64,000 nucleotides of DNA from Jejuia sp047345485. Lineage in GTDB: Bacteria; Bacteroidota; Bacteroidia; Flavobacteriales; Flavobacteriaceae. The translations under genes and the position numbers were made by a program. Within the stretch, counting starts at the first letter, position 1. The number at the start of each line of letters is the position of its first letter. The notes under the pieces are model-generated. The model was not told the DNA's origin. It did no database searches and saw nothing but the letters and a program-made list of their open reading frames with translations. This document shows positions 11,001-19,276 of the stretch, in pieces. The stretch is taken from contig NZ_JBLFEN010000003.1 in NCBI RefSeq assembly GCF_047345485.1, forward strand, positions 248,001 to 312,000, given 5' to 3'.

Positions 11001-11450
11001 GAAAAAGGATTTTTGAAATCAGACAGACAATTCCAACTTAATTTAGGAGACGTTAATGTGATTGCAAAAGTGATTTTAAATGGAAAAGATATGGGCGTAA
11101 GTTGGTTAGCACCATACACCTTAGATATTACTTCAGCATTAAAAGAAGGCGATAATACTTTAGAAATTCAAATCACCAACCAATGGACAAACCGTTTAAT
11201 TGGCGATGAAAAATTACCCAACCAAACTGGTTATGACGTTAGAAGAGGACAGCCTGGTTTTGGCGATGCAGAATTTAGAGGTAAGTTTAAAAAAATGCCA
11301 GAATGGTTTAGAAATAACGAGCCATTACCTGAAGGTCCTCGAAAAACATTCAGTGCCTACGGATTTCAAAAAGCAACCGATCCATTATTACCTTCGGGTT
11401 TGTTGGGTCCTGTTACTATTTCTACATCAAAAATTATTAAACATCAATAA
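8061..11450 (+). CDS. GH106 alpha-L-rhamnosidase, lipoprotein, with inserted discoidin-like domain
   Basis: A 1129-residue lipoprotein (lipobox LASC at residues 15-18) starting 4 nt after the previous stop. GH106 hallmarks are present: GFKNPP and ARTWYH-like starts, HNCDGWTSSGGPWVTPENAM, EIDSYEVGPQNWT, YIEPYGFVGPF and a late LNLGDVNVIAKVILNGKDMG jelly-roll. GH106 enzymes are calcium-dependent inverting rhamnosidases. Between about residues 185 and 300 lies an F5/8 type C (CBM32-like) segment with WVQYDYGKPHTIRSMSV and ARYFRIVTE, which the neighbouring paralogue lacks. It probably removes terminal alpha-L-rhamnose from ulvan-derived oligosaccharides at the outer membrane; substrate is inferred from context. 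Confidence 0.93.
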   Translation: MKNIILLFFCLTLILASCKNKNSEQHLSKETITLEEGFKNPPLASKPRTWYHINSGNASKEGFTKDLKAIKEAGIGGVLVFNVSMGLPEGDVAYNSQEHRDILAHGAKECEKLGLSFGVHNCDGWTSSGGPWVTPENAMKAVVNSQVIVKGGKQVTIKLPQPPARHNFYKDIAVVAYPSLETELIDNSVNPIITSSDKAFNPKLATDHQTNTHADLKANQWVQYDYGKPHTIRSMSVFINKRKGRLTLLKSNDGVNFTLAHKPNEERIGKDECYFSEHFKPITARYFRIVTELDTGIYEMQLSANHTLGNQLEFTSYRKNRRRVINPDKATYIKNDDIIVLTDKMDDDGVLKVKLPKGNWTIMRFGFTASGATNEPASDEGTGLEVDKFSKKALKLHYDAFVGKLVKQAKVDAPNALQYVEIDSYEVGPQNWTDDMEQLFQERFGYDFTPFLLMYAGKYIENNDTVEAVIWDMKQLVSDLMVTNYFDYFTELCHQDGLISYIEPYGFVGPFNSLDAGRSADIPMGEFWLGKPNKHKRAAVSSGHIYGKNVISAEAFTSTKLNWGFHPALAKEKGDYEWTNGINEYMFHRFAHQSNTHVKPGMSMSFVGSHIDRTQTWWDNAGPEWFQYLARGSYMLRQGNPVLDVLVFVGDRAPSHVVHANQMRPKLPAAYKYDCVNSDVIINRLKMQDGKLTLPNGITYNALSLQRHDIINIETLRGIHKLSQQGALIVGTKPNKLGGYNITDAMEAEFKILVDAIWSSKKTYNNLEWEEIFKANNIQKDVIVEGQPDFNYYHRRTENEDIYFIYNHNQTESELLNCSFLVDGKVPEFWNAETGEITKLVEYTSENGRTNIAIQMHPQESVFVVFKEEKNKRPKVAYEASNNKLPKPSFKLNDENNLQMQAYKNGSYSAIVNASERWKVDVTDIPNPVEIKGNWQIDFREEDFYKATVKTDTLFDWTTHSTEEIKYYSGTAIYKTICTIEKGFLKSDRQFQLNLGDVNVIAKVILNGKDMGVSWLAPYTLDITSALKEGDNTLEIQITNQWTNRLIGDEKLPNQTGYDVRRGQPGFGDAEFRGKFKKMPEWFRNNEPLPEGPRKTFSAYGFQKATDPLLPSGLLGPVTISTSKIIKHQ

Positions 11451-11456
11451 AACATA

Positions 11457-14400
11457 ATGAAAAAAATAGGCTTTATAATTTTACTATTGTTGTGTTTGTG
11501 CTGCAATCAATCCATGCAAACAAAAGAGGCGTCTGTCCCTTTAGAAGCAGGGTTTAAAAACCCACCAAACGACGCAAAAGCAAGAACCTGGTGGCATTGG
11601 ATAAGTGGTAATGTTTCTAAATCTGGAATCACAAAAGATTTAGAAGCCATGAAACAAGTGGGCATTCAAGAGGCGCAATTGTTTAATGTACACTTAGGGT
11701 TTCCGCAAGGTTCTGTAAAATATTTAAGCGAGGAATGGTTAGATTTATTTCAATTTTCAGCTGAAGAAGCCAAACGTTTAGGATTAGAACTGGCATTTCA
11801 TAATAGCGCAGGGTGGTCGTCTAGTGGCGGACCGTGGGTAACTCCAGAACATGCGATGCAAACTGTAGTTTCTAGTGAATTACCTGTTGAAGGAAACCAA
11901 TGGTTTAAAGGCAAATTACCACAACCAGAATCCAAATTTGAGTATTATAAAGATATTGCAGTTTTGGCGTTTCCTAAGCCTAAAGAAAATCTGAAAATTG
12001 GGGGTTTAGATTATAAGATGCTATCCGAACGTGTTCGAAATCACTTATTACCTGACGATAAAACCATTGCTAAATCAGCAACCATTCAAAAAGAATCTAT
12101 TATTGATGTAACGGCTCGTCTTTCTGAAGATGGATTTTTAGAGTGGCAAGTGCCAAAAGGCGATTGGATTATTTTAAGATTAGGGCATACGCCTATTGGG
12201 ACTAGAAACCGTCCTGCCGCTGCAGGTGGTGGTGGTTTAGAGGTTGATAAGATGAGTAAAATAGCACTTGATGCCTATTGGGAAGGCGGAATTCAACCGA
12301 TAATTAATAAGCTAGGTGATTTAATAGGAACAACAGTCAATAATTGTTTAATTGATAGTTATGAGGTAGAAACCACTAATTGGACAACTGGTTTTGATAC
12401 CGAATTTGAAAAATTAAGAGGTTATAATGTACTGCCGTATTTGCCAACTTTAGCTGGCTATTATGTTGAAAGTGGTGAAACCTCAGAACGCTTTTTATGG
12501 GATTTTAGAAGAACCATCGGCGATTTAATAGCCGAAAACTATTATGCACACTTTGGACAGTTATGTCATAAAAACGGGATGAAATTTTCTGTAGAACCGT
12601 ATTGGGGACCTTTTGATAATATGCAAGTGGGTGCTACTGGAGATATTGTGATGTGCGAGTTTTGGAGTGGCGGTTATCCGTTTTTTGATTCCTCAAAATT
12701 TGTATCGTCTATTGCACATTTAAACGGAAGTTCCATTGTAGGCGCAGAATCGTTTACAGGCGTAGGTGGTTGGGATGAACACCCAGCACAACTAAAATCT
12801 ATAGGTGATAGAGCATGGGCTGAAGGCATTACGCGCTTTATATTTCATACCTACGTTCATCAACCTTGGGATGTGGCTCCAGGTTTAGCCTTGAGTTATC
12901 ATGGTACAGATTTTAATAGATTAAATACGTGGTGGGAGCAAGGTAAAGGCTTTATGGATTATATAGCTCGTTCTCAATTTTTATTGCAGCAAGGAATAAA
13001 TGTTACAGATGTATTGGTTTTTACTGGAGAATCTTCGCCAAATACAGCGTTTTTAAAGCCGGAAATTAAAGCCATGGGCTATGACTACGATTTGATTGGA
13101 GCGAATAAATTACAAGATTTGTTTGTTAAAGATGGTTTTATTTGTACACCAGTTGGTGGCAAATACAAGGTGTTACAGTTACCACAGTCCGATTGGGCAA
13201 AACCTGAAACGCTGGAAAAAGTAAGGGATTTGGTAAACGATGGTGCACATGTTATTGGAGCTAAACCATCAAAATCACCTAGTTTGAATGATTTTCCAAA
13301 GTGCGATGCTGAAGTGGTAAAGCTAACAAAGGATTTATGGGATTCAGGATTGGTTACCGATAAATCGATTGAAGACTACTTAATCGAAAGTAATACTCCA
13401 GCTGATTTTAGTTTAGAAAATGAAGATAAAACAGATATTAATTTCATCCATAGAAAAACCGAGGCTGCCGATATTTATTTTATTGCGAATGCCAGAAAAG
13501 AAAGTCGCGACATTACAGCAAATTTTAGAGTCTCAGGAAAACAACCTGAATTATGGAATGCCGAAACAGGTAAAACGAAAGATTTGGCAGTTTATAAAGA
13601 AAACGGAGATGGCACTACAACCGTACCAATTTCATTAGGTATGGAAGGGGCTGTTTTTATCATATTTAAAAAGTTAATACCAGCTAAAGTTCATCTTGTA
13701 GAAGCCAATGTGCAAGTTGAAAAACCAAATTTAGAACCGCTATCTAATTTAGAAATTATTAAAGCGGAATACGGTACGTTTTTGCAAGAAGGACTTGTTG
13801 ATATCACAGATAAAGTAAATAATGCTATTAGTAATGGAAAACTAGATTTTAAAATGTCTCGTGCATTTTGCGATTGTGATCCTGCTATGGGTTACAAGAA
13901 AGAGTTTAGAATGGAATACCAAATTGGGGATTCTATTCATCAAATTTATGCGGAAGAACGAGAACATATTACTATTGATGCAGGTGATAAAAAATTAAAG
14001 GTTTTAAAAGCGGTATTTGGCAAGTTCAAAGCAGAAACTAAAGGTATTCCAAAAAACTATAAAACCTATACTATTACTGGGAAAATTAAGGGTTTAGTGG
14101 CTTCTGGAGATTTAAATATTCCAGTATCTAATGAGTTAATTGAAAATCGAGAAGTAGAAGGCGGTAAAACCACTTTAAAAATCACCTATGTTACAGATGG
14201 CGAAGAACGTACCCTATTTATTTCAGAAGGACAAATTTTAAAATTATCAAAAGAAAAAACAACATCTGAATTGGTTTATGTTGATGACACTATAAATTGG
14301 GTAACACCCTATAACGGAAAATTAACCTATAAAACTACATCGGGTGCAACACATTCTGTGGAGGTTAAATCGGTGCCTCAACCTATAGAATTATCTGGTA

Positions 14401-14960
14401 CTTGGGATGTCTCATTTCCACCAAATTTAGGAGCACCAGAAAAAGCGAAGTTTGATAAACTTATATCATGGGCAGACGCTGATGATGAAGGTATTCAGCA
14501 TTTTTCAGGAACTGCAACTTATAAAAAGGAGTTTGAGCTGGCTGATGATTTAGTTCAATCTGATAAACGTTTGGAATTAGATTTAGGAAGTGTAGCGGTT
14601 ATAGCAGAGGTTTATATCAACGGAAAAAATGTGGGCATTTTATGGAAAGCACCTTTCAGAATACATATTGACGATTTTGTAAAAACAGGTAAAAATGTTT
14701 TAGAAGTAAAACTTACAAACCTCTGGCCAAATCGATTAATTGGCGATGAAGGCTTACCTTTAGATTTTGAGCGTAAGGGCAACAAAATGAAAAGCTTACC
14801 TGATTGGTTGTTGAATACTAAAGCGCGCCCATCCAAACGAATAACATTCCCATCTTGGAACCATTATAAAAAAGATGATGCACTGATAACATCTGGGTTA
14901 CTGGGACCAGTCAAAATTAACATCTTTAAAATAAAACAGATAAAAACCAATGAAGAGTAA
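11457..14960 (+). CDS. GH106 alpha-L-rhamnosidase, lipoprotein, second paralogue
   Basis: A 1167-residue lipoprotein (short signal ending LCLC-C). It begins 6 nt after the first GH106 gene and overlaps the next gene by 11 nt, so translation is probably coupled. GH106 motifs are HNSAGWSSSGGPWVTPEHAM, LIDSYEVETTNWT, SVEPYWGPFDNMQVGATGD, GAESFTGVGGWDEHP and the C-terminal LDLGSVAVIAEVYINGKNVG. Compared with its neighbour it lacks the discoidin-like insert but carries an extra beta-rich stretch at about residues 770-945, just before the final jelly-roll. Two tandem paralogues with different accessory modules suggest action on different rhamnose linkages or on differently sulfated chains. That is inference. 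Confidence 0.93.
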   Translation: MKKIGFIILLLLCLCCNQSMQTKEASVPLEAGFKNPPNDAKARTWWHWISGNVSKSGITKDLEAMKQVGIQEAQLFNVHLGFPQGSVKYLSEEWLDLFQFSAEEAKRLGLELAFHNSAGWSSSGGPWVTPEHAMQTVVSSELPVEGNQWFKGKLPQPESKFEYYKDIAVLAFPKPKENLKIGGLDYKMLSERVRNHLLPDDKTIAKSATIQKESIIDVTARLSEDGFLEWQVPKGDWIILRLGHTPIGTRNRPAAAGGGGLEVDKMSKIALDAYWEGGIQPIINKLGDLIGTTVNNCLIDSYEVETTNWTTGFDTEFEKLRGYNVLPYLPTLAGYYVESGETSERFLWDFRRTIGDLIAENYYAHFGQLCHKNGMKFSVEPYWGPFDNMQVGATGDIVMCEFWSGGYPFFDSSKFVSSIAHLNGSSIVGAESFTGVGGWDEHPAQLKSIGDRAWAEGITRFIFHTYVHQPWDVAPGLALSYHGTDFNRLNTWWEQGKGFMDYIARSQFLLQQGINVTDVLVFTGESSPNTAFLKPEIKAMGYDYDLIGANKLQDLFVKDGFICTPVGGKYKVLQLPQSDWAKPETLEKVRDLVNDGAHVIGAKPSKSPSLNDFPKCDAEVVKLTKDLWDSGLVTDKSIEDYLIESNTPADFSLENEDKTDINFIHRKTEAADIYFIANARKESRDITANFRVSGKQPELWNAETGKTKDLAVYKENGDGTTTVPISLGMEGAVFIIFKKLIPAKVHLVEANVQVEKPNLEPLSNLEIIKAEYGTFLQEGLVDITDKVNNAISNGKLDFKMSRAFCDCDPAMGYKKEFRMEYQIGDSIHQIYAEEREHITIDAGDKKLKVLKAVFGKFKAETKGIPKNYKTYTITGKIKGLVASGDLNIPVSNELIENREVEGGKTTLKITYVTDGEERTLFISEGQILKLSKEKTTSELVYVDDTINWVTPYNGKLTYKTTSGATHSVEVKSVPQPIELSGTWDVSFPPNLGAPEKAKFDKLISWADADDEGIQHFSGTATYKKEFELADDLVQSDKRLELDLGSVAVIAEVYINGKNVGILWKAPFRIHIDDFVKTGKNVLEVKLTNLWPNRLIGDEGLPLDFERKGNKMKSLPDWLLNTKARPSKRITFPSWNHYKKDDALITSGLLGPVKINIFKIKQIKTNEE

Positions 14961-16389
14961 ATATTTAATATTCAAAATAAGCCTTTGTTTACTTTTTATT
15001 GGCTGCAAGCCAAATAAAAAAGACGCAGTAAGTGCTGAAAAAACAATGGAATTTGTTGAATATTTTGCCGACAATGGTTTTGGAAATGCAGTGGCTATTG
15101 TACAACACCCATCAGGAGTTTATCACAACGGTATTACTTATGTGGCCTATCAAGGACCTTTAGAAGATCCGTATGTAGCTTCTTATAATCACAAAACTAA
15201 AGAATGGAAAGGGCCATTTAAAGCAGGTGTTAGTGAAATGGGTAAAGACCCAAATCGTAAAAAAAGAATAGATAACCATGGTAAACCAGCACTACTTATT
15301 GATGATGCTGGTTATATTCATATTGCTTTTGGAGGCCATGGTGGAACACGAGAAAATGGTGAGAATATTTTAGGAAATCATCACTATGGTAAAAATTTAC
15401 ATGCAGTCTCTCAAAAACCATTAGATATTTCTAGTTGGGAAACACTAGACAATATTTCATTATTTGGGACGTATAGTCAGTTTGTAAAAATGGATAATGG
15501 CGATATCTATTTATTTTATCGCCATGGCGCACATAGAAGCAATTGGGTATATCAAAAATCAACTGATAATGGTGTTACATTTGACGAGCCTGTTTCATTT
15601 TTAAAACATAAACGAAGAACAACTATTGAAGCCGAAGACTCATGGTATCCATGGGTGAGTAAAGGTAATGATGACGATATTATTGTAGCATTCGATTACC
15701 ATATTTGTAGAGATAATAAAAACGCTCAAGACGCACGAGGGCACATACCGGAAAGACACAATGTGTATTATATGATTTTTGATACCCACACAGGGCAATG
15801 GAAAAATGTGAAGAACGAGCCTTTAGAAATGCCTTTAACCAAAGAAATGGCAGATGAAAAAACTCTGGTAAAAAAAATACCAAATGATTGGACGTTTCAG
15901 GGAATAACTGATGTAGACTCAAACGGAAATCCGCATGTATGTATACTAGTTGGTCCAGATATAGGAGCAAAAAGGAGTGGTCCAAAACGTTTACAATATT
16001 TTAGATGGGATGGAAAAGCGTGGTTACAAAGTAAGAATTCTAACCTTCCTAGAGGTAATGGTGATGTAGAAGTAAAATCAGCAACAGAAGTTAGCATATA
16101 TCTAGAAAGTGAAACCGATAATGATGTTGGAGAGATTTGTAGATGGGATAGTTTTGACGGTGGAGACACTTTTAAGAAAGCACAGGTTTTTTTAAGTCGA
16201 AAAAACTCAGGATTTGTTATTTCTGCACTTATAGATAATCCACATCCAGATGCAAGAATCGTTGTAGGAGAAAAACAAGAAGGTTCAGATTTTAGAAAAA
16301 TGTATTTGTTGGGTGATCATGGACCTATTACAAGAAATAAAGAAGAAACAATATTTGAAAAACCTACCATTAATCAAACTAAAAACTAA
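14950..16389 (+). CDS. BNR-type seven-bladed propeller polysaccharide lyase, PL25-like (probable ulvan lyase)
   Basis: A 479-residue lipoprotein (lipobox FIGC, Cys19) of the length usual for PL24/PL25. Catalytic residues described for the PL25 ulvan lyase PLSV_3936 (as I recall them: His123, His143, Tyr188, Arg204, Tyr246) all have counterparts here with one constant offset of 13: His110, His130, Tyr175, Arg191 and Tyr233. The flanking text is DNHGKPALLID, AFGGHGG, GTYSQF, YRHGAHR and SWYPW. A His/Cys-rich stretch (His251, Cys253, His265, His270) could be the structural zinc site of this fold. Such enzymes cleave the rhamnose-3-sulfate/glucuronate bond of ulvan by beta-elimination. This is the strongest substrate clue in the operon. 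The PL24-versus-PL25 split needs a profile search. Confidence 0.85.
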   Translation: MKSKYLIFKISLCLLFIGCKPNKKDAVSAEKTMEFVEYFADNGFGNAVAIVQHPSGVYHNGITYVAYQGPLEDPYVASYNHKTKEWKGPFKAGVSEMGKDPNRKKRIDNHGKPALLIDDAGYIHIAFGGHGGTRENGENILGNHHYGKNLHAVSQKPLDISSWETLDNISLFGTYSQFVKMDNGDIYLFYRHGAHRSNWVYQKSTDNGVTFDEPVSFLKHKRRTTIEAEDSWYPWVSKGNDDDIIVAFDYHICRDNKNAQDARGHIPERHNVYYMIFDTHTGQWKNVKNEPLEMPLTKEMADEKTLVKKIPNDWTFQGITDVDSNGNPHVCILVGPDIGAKRSGPKRLQYFRWDGKAWLQSKNSNLPRGNGDVEVKSATEVSIYLESETDNDVGEICRWDSFDGGDTFKKAQVFLSRKNSGFVISALIDNPHPDARIVVGEKQEGSDFRKMYLLGDHGPITRNKEETIFEKPTINQTKN

Positions 16390-16404
16390 AAAATAGAACT
16401 TATA

Positions 16405-17730
16405 ATGAAAATTAGTAAAAAACTAACTTTAGCAATAGTTACACTAAGCATATTAATTTCCTGCGGAAAAGGCACTAAAAACGAAACAGAATCTGTTTCA
16501 ACAAAAACTCAAAGTCAACCAAATATCGTATTTATTTTATCTGACGACCAATCTTGGACAGATTATAGTTTTATGGGTGATGAAAATATAGAAACTCCAA
16601 GAATAGATCAATTCGTAAAAGAGAGTTTAACGTTTACAAGAAGCTATGTGCCAACACCATTATGTTCGCCTTCGTTAGCAACAATTATTACAGGATTATA
16701 TCCTAAAGACCATGGTATTTTAGGGAATGATAAAGTTTACGAGCGTGGTAATATCCGTGGAAAAGAAAGAGCAGAAGCTTATAAACCAGTTATTTCCGCT
16801 TTTGAAAAGCAAACCACACTTCCAGATATGCTAAAGGAAAAAGGGTATATGTCGTTTCAAACAGGAAAATGGTGGCATGGTAACCACAAAGTTGGAGGTT
16901 TTGATGATGGTATGACGCATGGAGACCCTAATAGAGGAGGACGTCATGGCGATTATGGATTAGAAATTGGAAGAAAAGGATTAGACACCATAAATAGTTA
17001 CGTAGATGTAGCCTTAAAACAGAAGAAACCGTTCTTTTTATGGTACGCACCATTCTTACCACATAGACCTCATAATCCACCACACCGTTTGTTTGAAAAG
17101 TATCAAAAGAAAACAGATTCAGAGCATTTGGCAAAATATTGGGCAATGTGTGAATGGTTTGATGAAACCTGCGGAGAGTTATTCGATTTAATTGAAGATA
17201 AAGGATTAACAGAAAACACATTGTTTGTTTACGTATGTGATAATGGGTGGGCGCAAGATCCGACAAAAAGCGGGTATTTAAAACACTCTAAAAGAGCACC
17301 TTATGAAATGGGTATTCGTACTCCAATAATGTACAAATGGAAAGGTGAAATCACACCTAAGATGGACGATAAAACCATTACAAGTAGCATAGATATGGTG
17401 CCTACTGTACTTGATATTTTAGGTATTGAAAAACCTGAAAACCTACCAGGAATTAGCGTTTTAGATGAAAAAGCATTAAACGAGCGACAAGGTGTTTTTG
17501 GCGAAGTATATGCGCATGATTTTGATACCATTGAAAATAGTATGTTTTACAATATGGCAATTTTTCCGCCTTATAAAATCATTATTCCAGACCCTGTAAG
17601 AAAATCTAAAGAAAAAGTAAAGTTATTTAATATTGATGAAGACCCTTTTGAGGAAAACAACATTGCAGAAAGTAATCCTGAGATTGTTGCTCAATTAACA
17701 GAGAAAATTAAAGACTTTAGAACAGAATAA
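16405..17730 (+). CDS. Family S1 sulfatase lipoprotein with non-canonical CSPSL active-site motif
   Basis: A 441-residue lipoprotein (lipobox LISC) with the alkaline-phosphatase-like sulfatase fold: FILSDDQSW metal-binding start, the nucleophile region at Cys87, a GKWWHG lysine/histidine box, and VYVCDNGW with the DNG metal ligands. The maturation motif, normally C-x-P-S-R, here reads LCSPSLATIITG: Leu91 replaces the arginine, encoded by TTA at 16675-16677. That arginine is part of the formylglycine-enzyme recognition signal and of the sulfate pocket, so activity may be altered. The gene follows the PL25-like gene by 15 nt and precedes the next sulfatase by 3 nt. Predicted role: desulfation of a rhamnose-sulfate oligosaccharide, or a diverged relative with another function. 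Confidence 0.9.
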   Translation: MKISKKLTLAIVTLSILISCGKGTKNETESVSTKTQSQPNIVFILSDDQSWTDYSFMGDENIETPRIDQFVKESLTFTRSYVPTPLCSPSLATIITGLYPKDHGILGNDKVYERGNIRGKERAEAYKPVISAFEKQTTLPDMLKEKGYMSFQTGKWWHGNHKVGGFDDGMTHGDPNRGGRHGDYGLEIGRKGLDTINSYVDVALKQKKPFFLWYAPFLPHRPHNPPHRLFEKYQKKTDSEHLAKYWAMCEWFDETCGELFDLIEDKGLTENTLFVYVCDNGWAQDPTKSGYLKHSKRAPYEMGIRTPIMYKWKGEITPKMDDKTITSSIDMVPTVLDILGIEKPENLPGISVLDEKALNERQGVFGEVYAHDFDTIENSMFYNMAIFPPYKIIIPDPVRKSKEKVKLFNIDEDPFEENNIAESNPEIVAQLTEKIKDFRTE

Positions 17731-17733
17731 ATT

Positions 17734-19257
17734 ATGAAAAAAGTACACATCGTATTATTGCTAGTATTTGCTTTTATTTTTTCATGCAATAGCGAAAAAA
17801 AGAAGGAAACAAAGGAAGAGCCATCAAAACCAAACGTGCTGTTTATAGCAGTTGATGACTTAAACAATTGGATAAGTCCAATAATGGGGTTTTCAAATGC
17901 TAAAACACCAAATTTTGATAGGCTAGCAGATATGGGTGTAACGTTTACTAATGCCCATGTTCAAGCACCTTTATGTGGGCCGTCAAGAGCATCGATTATG
18001 ACAGGTTTACGTCCGTCAACTACAGGTATTTACGGAATGACACCCGATAATAAAATTAGAAGAGCAAGCAATCCAGCAACCAAAGATATTACGTTTCTAC
18101 CAGAATATTTTGAAAATAATGGGTATCATACTATGGGAATTGGAAAACTGTTCCATATTCATGCACCAGATAGTGTGTTTAACGAATCTGGCGGACGTGT
18201 AAAAGGTTTCGGGCCTTATCCAGAAAAACGTTTTGTTTGGGATGGTTTTGGAAAAGGCATAAAAGGTACTCACGGAAGAACGAGTACAGATTGGGGTGCA
18301 TTTCCTGAAAATGATACGTTGATGCCAGACCATCAATCTGTGAATTGGGTGGTAGAGCGTTTAAATAGACAGTACGATAAACCATTTTTTATGGGACTTG
18401 GTTTTTTACGTGTTCACGTTCCGCTTTATGTGCCACAAAAATGGTTTGATTTATATCCGTTAGAAGACATTCAAACACCACCTTATTTAGCAGATGATTT
18501 GAATGATATTCCTCCAGTTGGAATGAAAATTAACGATTTACCAATGATGCCATCAACAGAATGGGCGAAAGAAAGTGGCGAATGGAAAAAAATTATACAA
18601 GCTTATATGGCTTGCATGAGTTATGTAGATTATGAATTGGGTCGTGTTTTAGATGCTTTAGAAATTAGCAAACATAAAGATAATACTATTGTTGTTTTAT
18701 GGTCAGACCATGGCTATCGATTAGGTGAAAAAGGAACCTTTGCAAAACATGCTTTATGGGAAACTGCAACAAAAGCGCCCTTAATGTTTGCAGCACCTAA
18801 TTTACCTAAAGGCAAGAAAATTGATGCTCCCGTTGAAATGCTTTCGCTTTATCCAACATTATTAGAGTTAAGTGGACTGCCTGAATACGAAAGAAATGAA
18901 GGAAACAGTTTAGTGTCTATGATGCAAGATGATGAGGGTATAGAGACTTCTTATGCCCTAACAACCTTCGGTATGAACAATCATGCTGTTAAAGCAAATG
19001 GGTACAGGTATATTCAATATGAAGATGGTAAAGAAGAGTTTTACGATCATAGTTTAGACCCTAACGAATGGACAAACGAAGCTGAAAATCCAAAATATAA
19101 AGAGCAAATAGCATCTATGAAAGCTCTTTTACCAGAGATTAATTCAAAATGGGATTCAAGTTCAAACTATACGTTTCAGCCTTATTTTGTAGAGCAAAAA
19201 GCAAGAACAAATGGCGAAGAGGTTAAAGATGTTAAAGTAATTGGAGCAGATAGGTAG
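17734..19257 (+). CDS. Family S1 sulfatase lipoprotein (iduronate-2-sulfatase-like)
   Basis: A 507-residue lipoprotein (lipobox IFSC followed by a lysine/glutamate-rich tether). The start reads FIAVDDLNNW and the active-site motif is canonical: Cys81 in PLCGPSRASIMTG, the residue converted to formylglycine by an FGE-type enzyme. Further signatures are GIGKLFH, RVHVPLYVP and VLWSDHGYRLGEKG. The pattern AVDDLN plus LPEYFENNGYHTMGIGKLFH is typical of the iduronate-2-sulfatase-like S1 subfamily. In this locus it probably removes a sulfate from ulvan oligosaccharides. Position on the sugar is not determinable here. No formylglycine-generating or anSME maturase gene is in the window. Confidence 0.93.
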   Translation: MKKVHIVLLLVFAFIFSCNSEKKKETKEEPSKPNVLFIAVDDLNNWISPIMGFSNAKTPNFDRLADMGVTFTNAHVQAPLCGPSRASIMTGLRPSTTGIYGMTPDNKIRRASNPATKDITFLPEYFENNGYHTMGIGKLFHIHAPDSVFNESGGRVKGFGPYPEKRFVWDGFGKGIKGTHGRTSTDWGAFPENDTLMPDHQSVNWVVERLNRQYDKPFFMGLGFLRVHVPLYVPQKWFDLYPLEDIQTPPYLADDLNDIPPVGMKINDLPMMPSTEWAKESGEWKKIIQAYMACMSYVDYELGRVLDALEISKHKDNTIVVLWSDHGYRLGEKGTFAKHALWETATKAPLMFAAPNLPKGKKIDAPVEMLSLYPTLLELSGLPEYERNEGNSLVSMMQDDEGIETSYALTTFGMNNHAVKANGYRYIQYEDGKEEFYDHSLDPNEWTNEAENPKYKEQIASMKALLPEINSKWDSSSNYTFQPYFVEQKARTNGEEVKDVKVIGADR

Positions 19258-19276
19258 GGGATAAAAAACACCTTAA

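Noticed and set aside
15680..16169. Minus-strand open frames under the PL25-like gene and many similar frames under other genes
   Set aside because: They lie entirely within well-supported genes, have no recognizable domains and composition expected of complementary reading.
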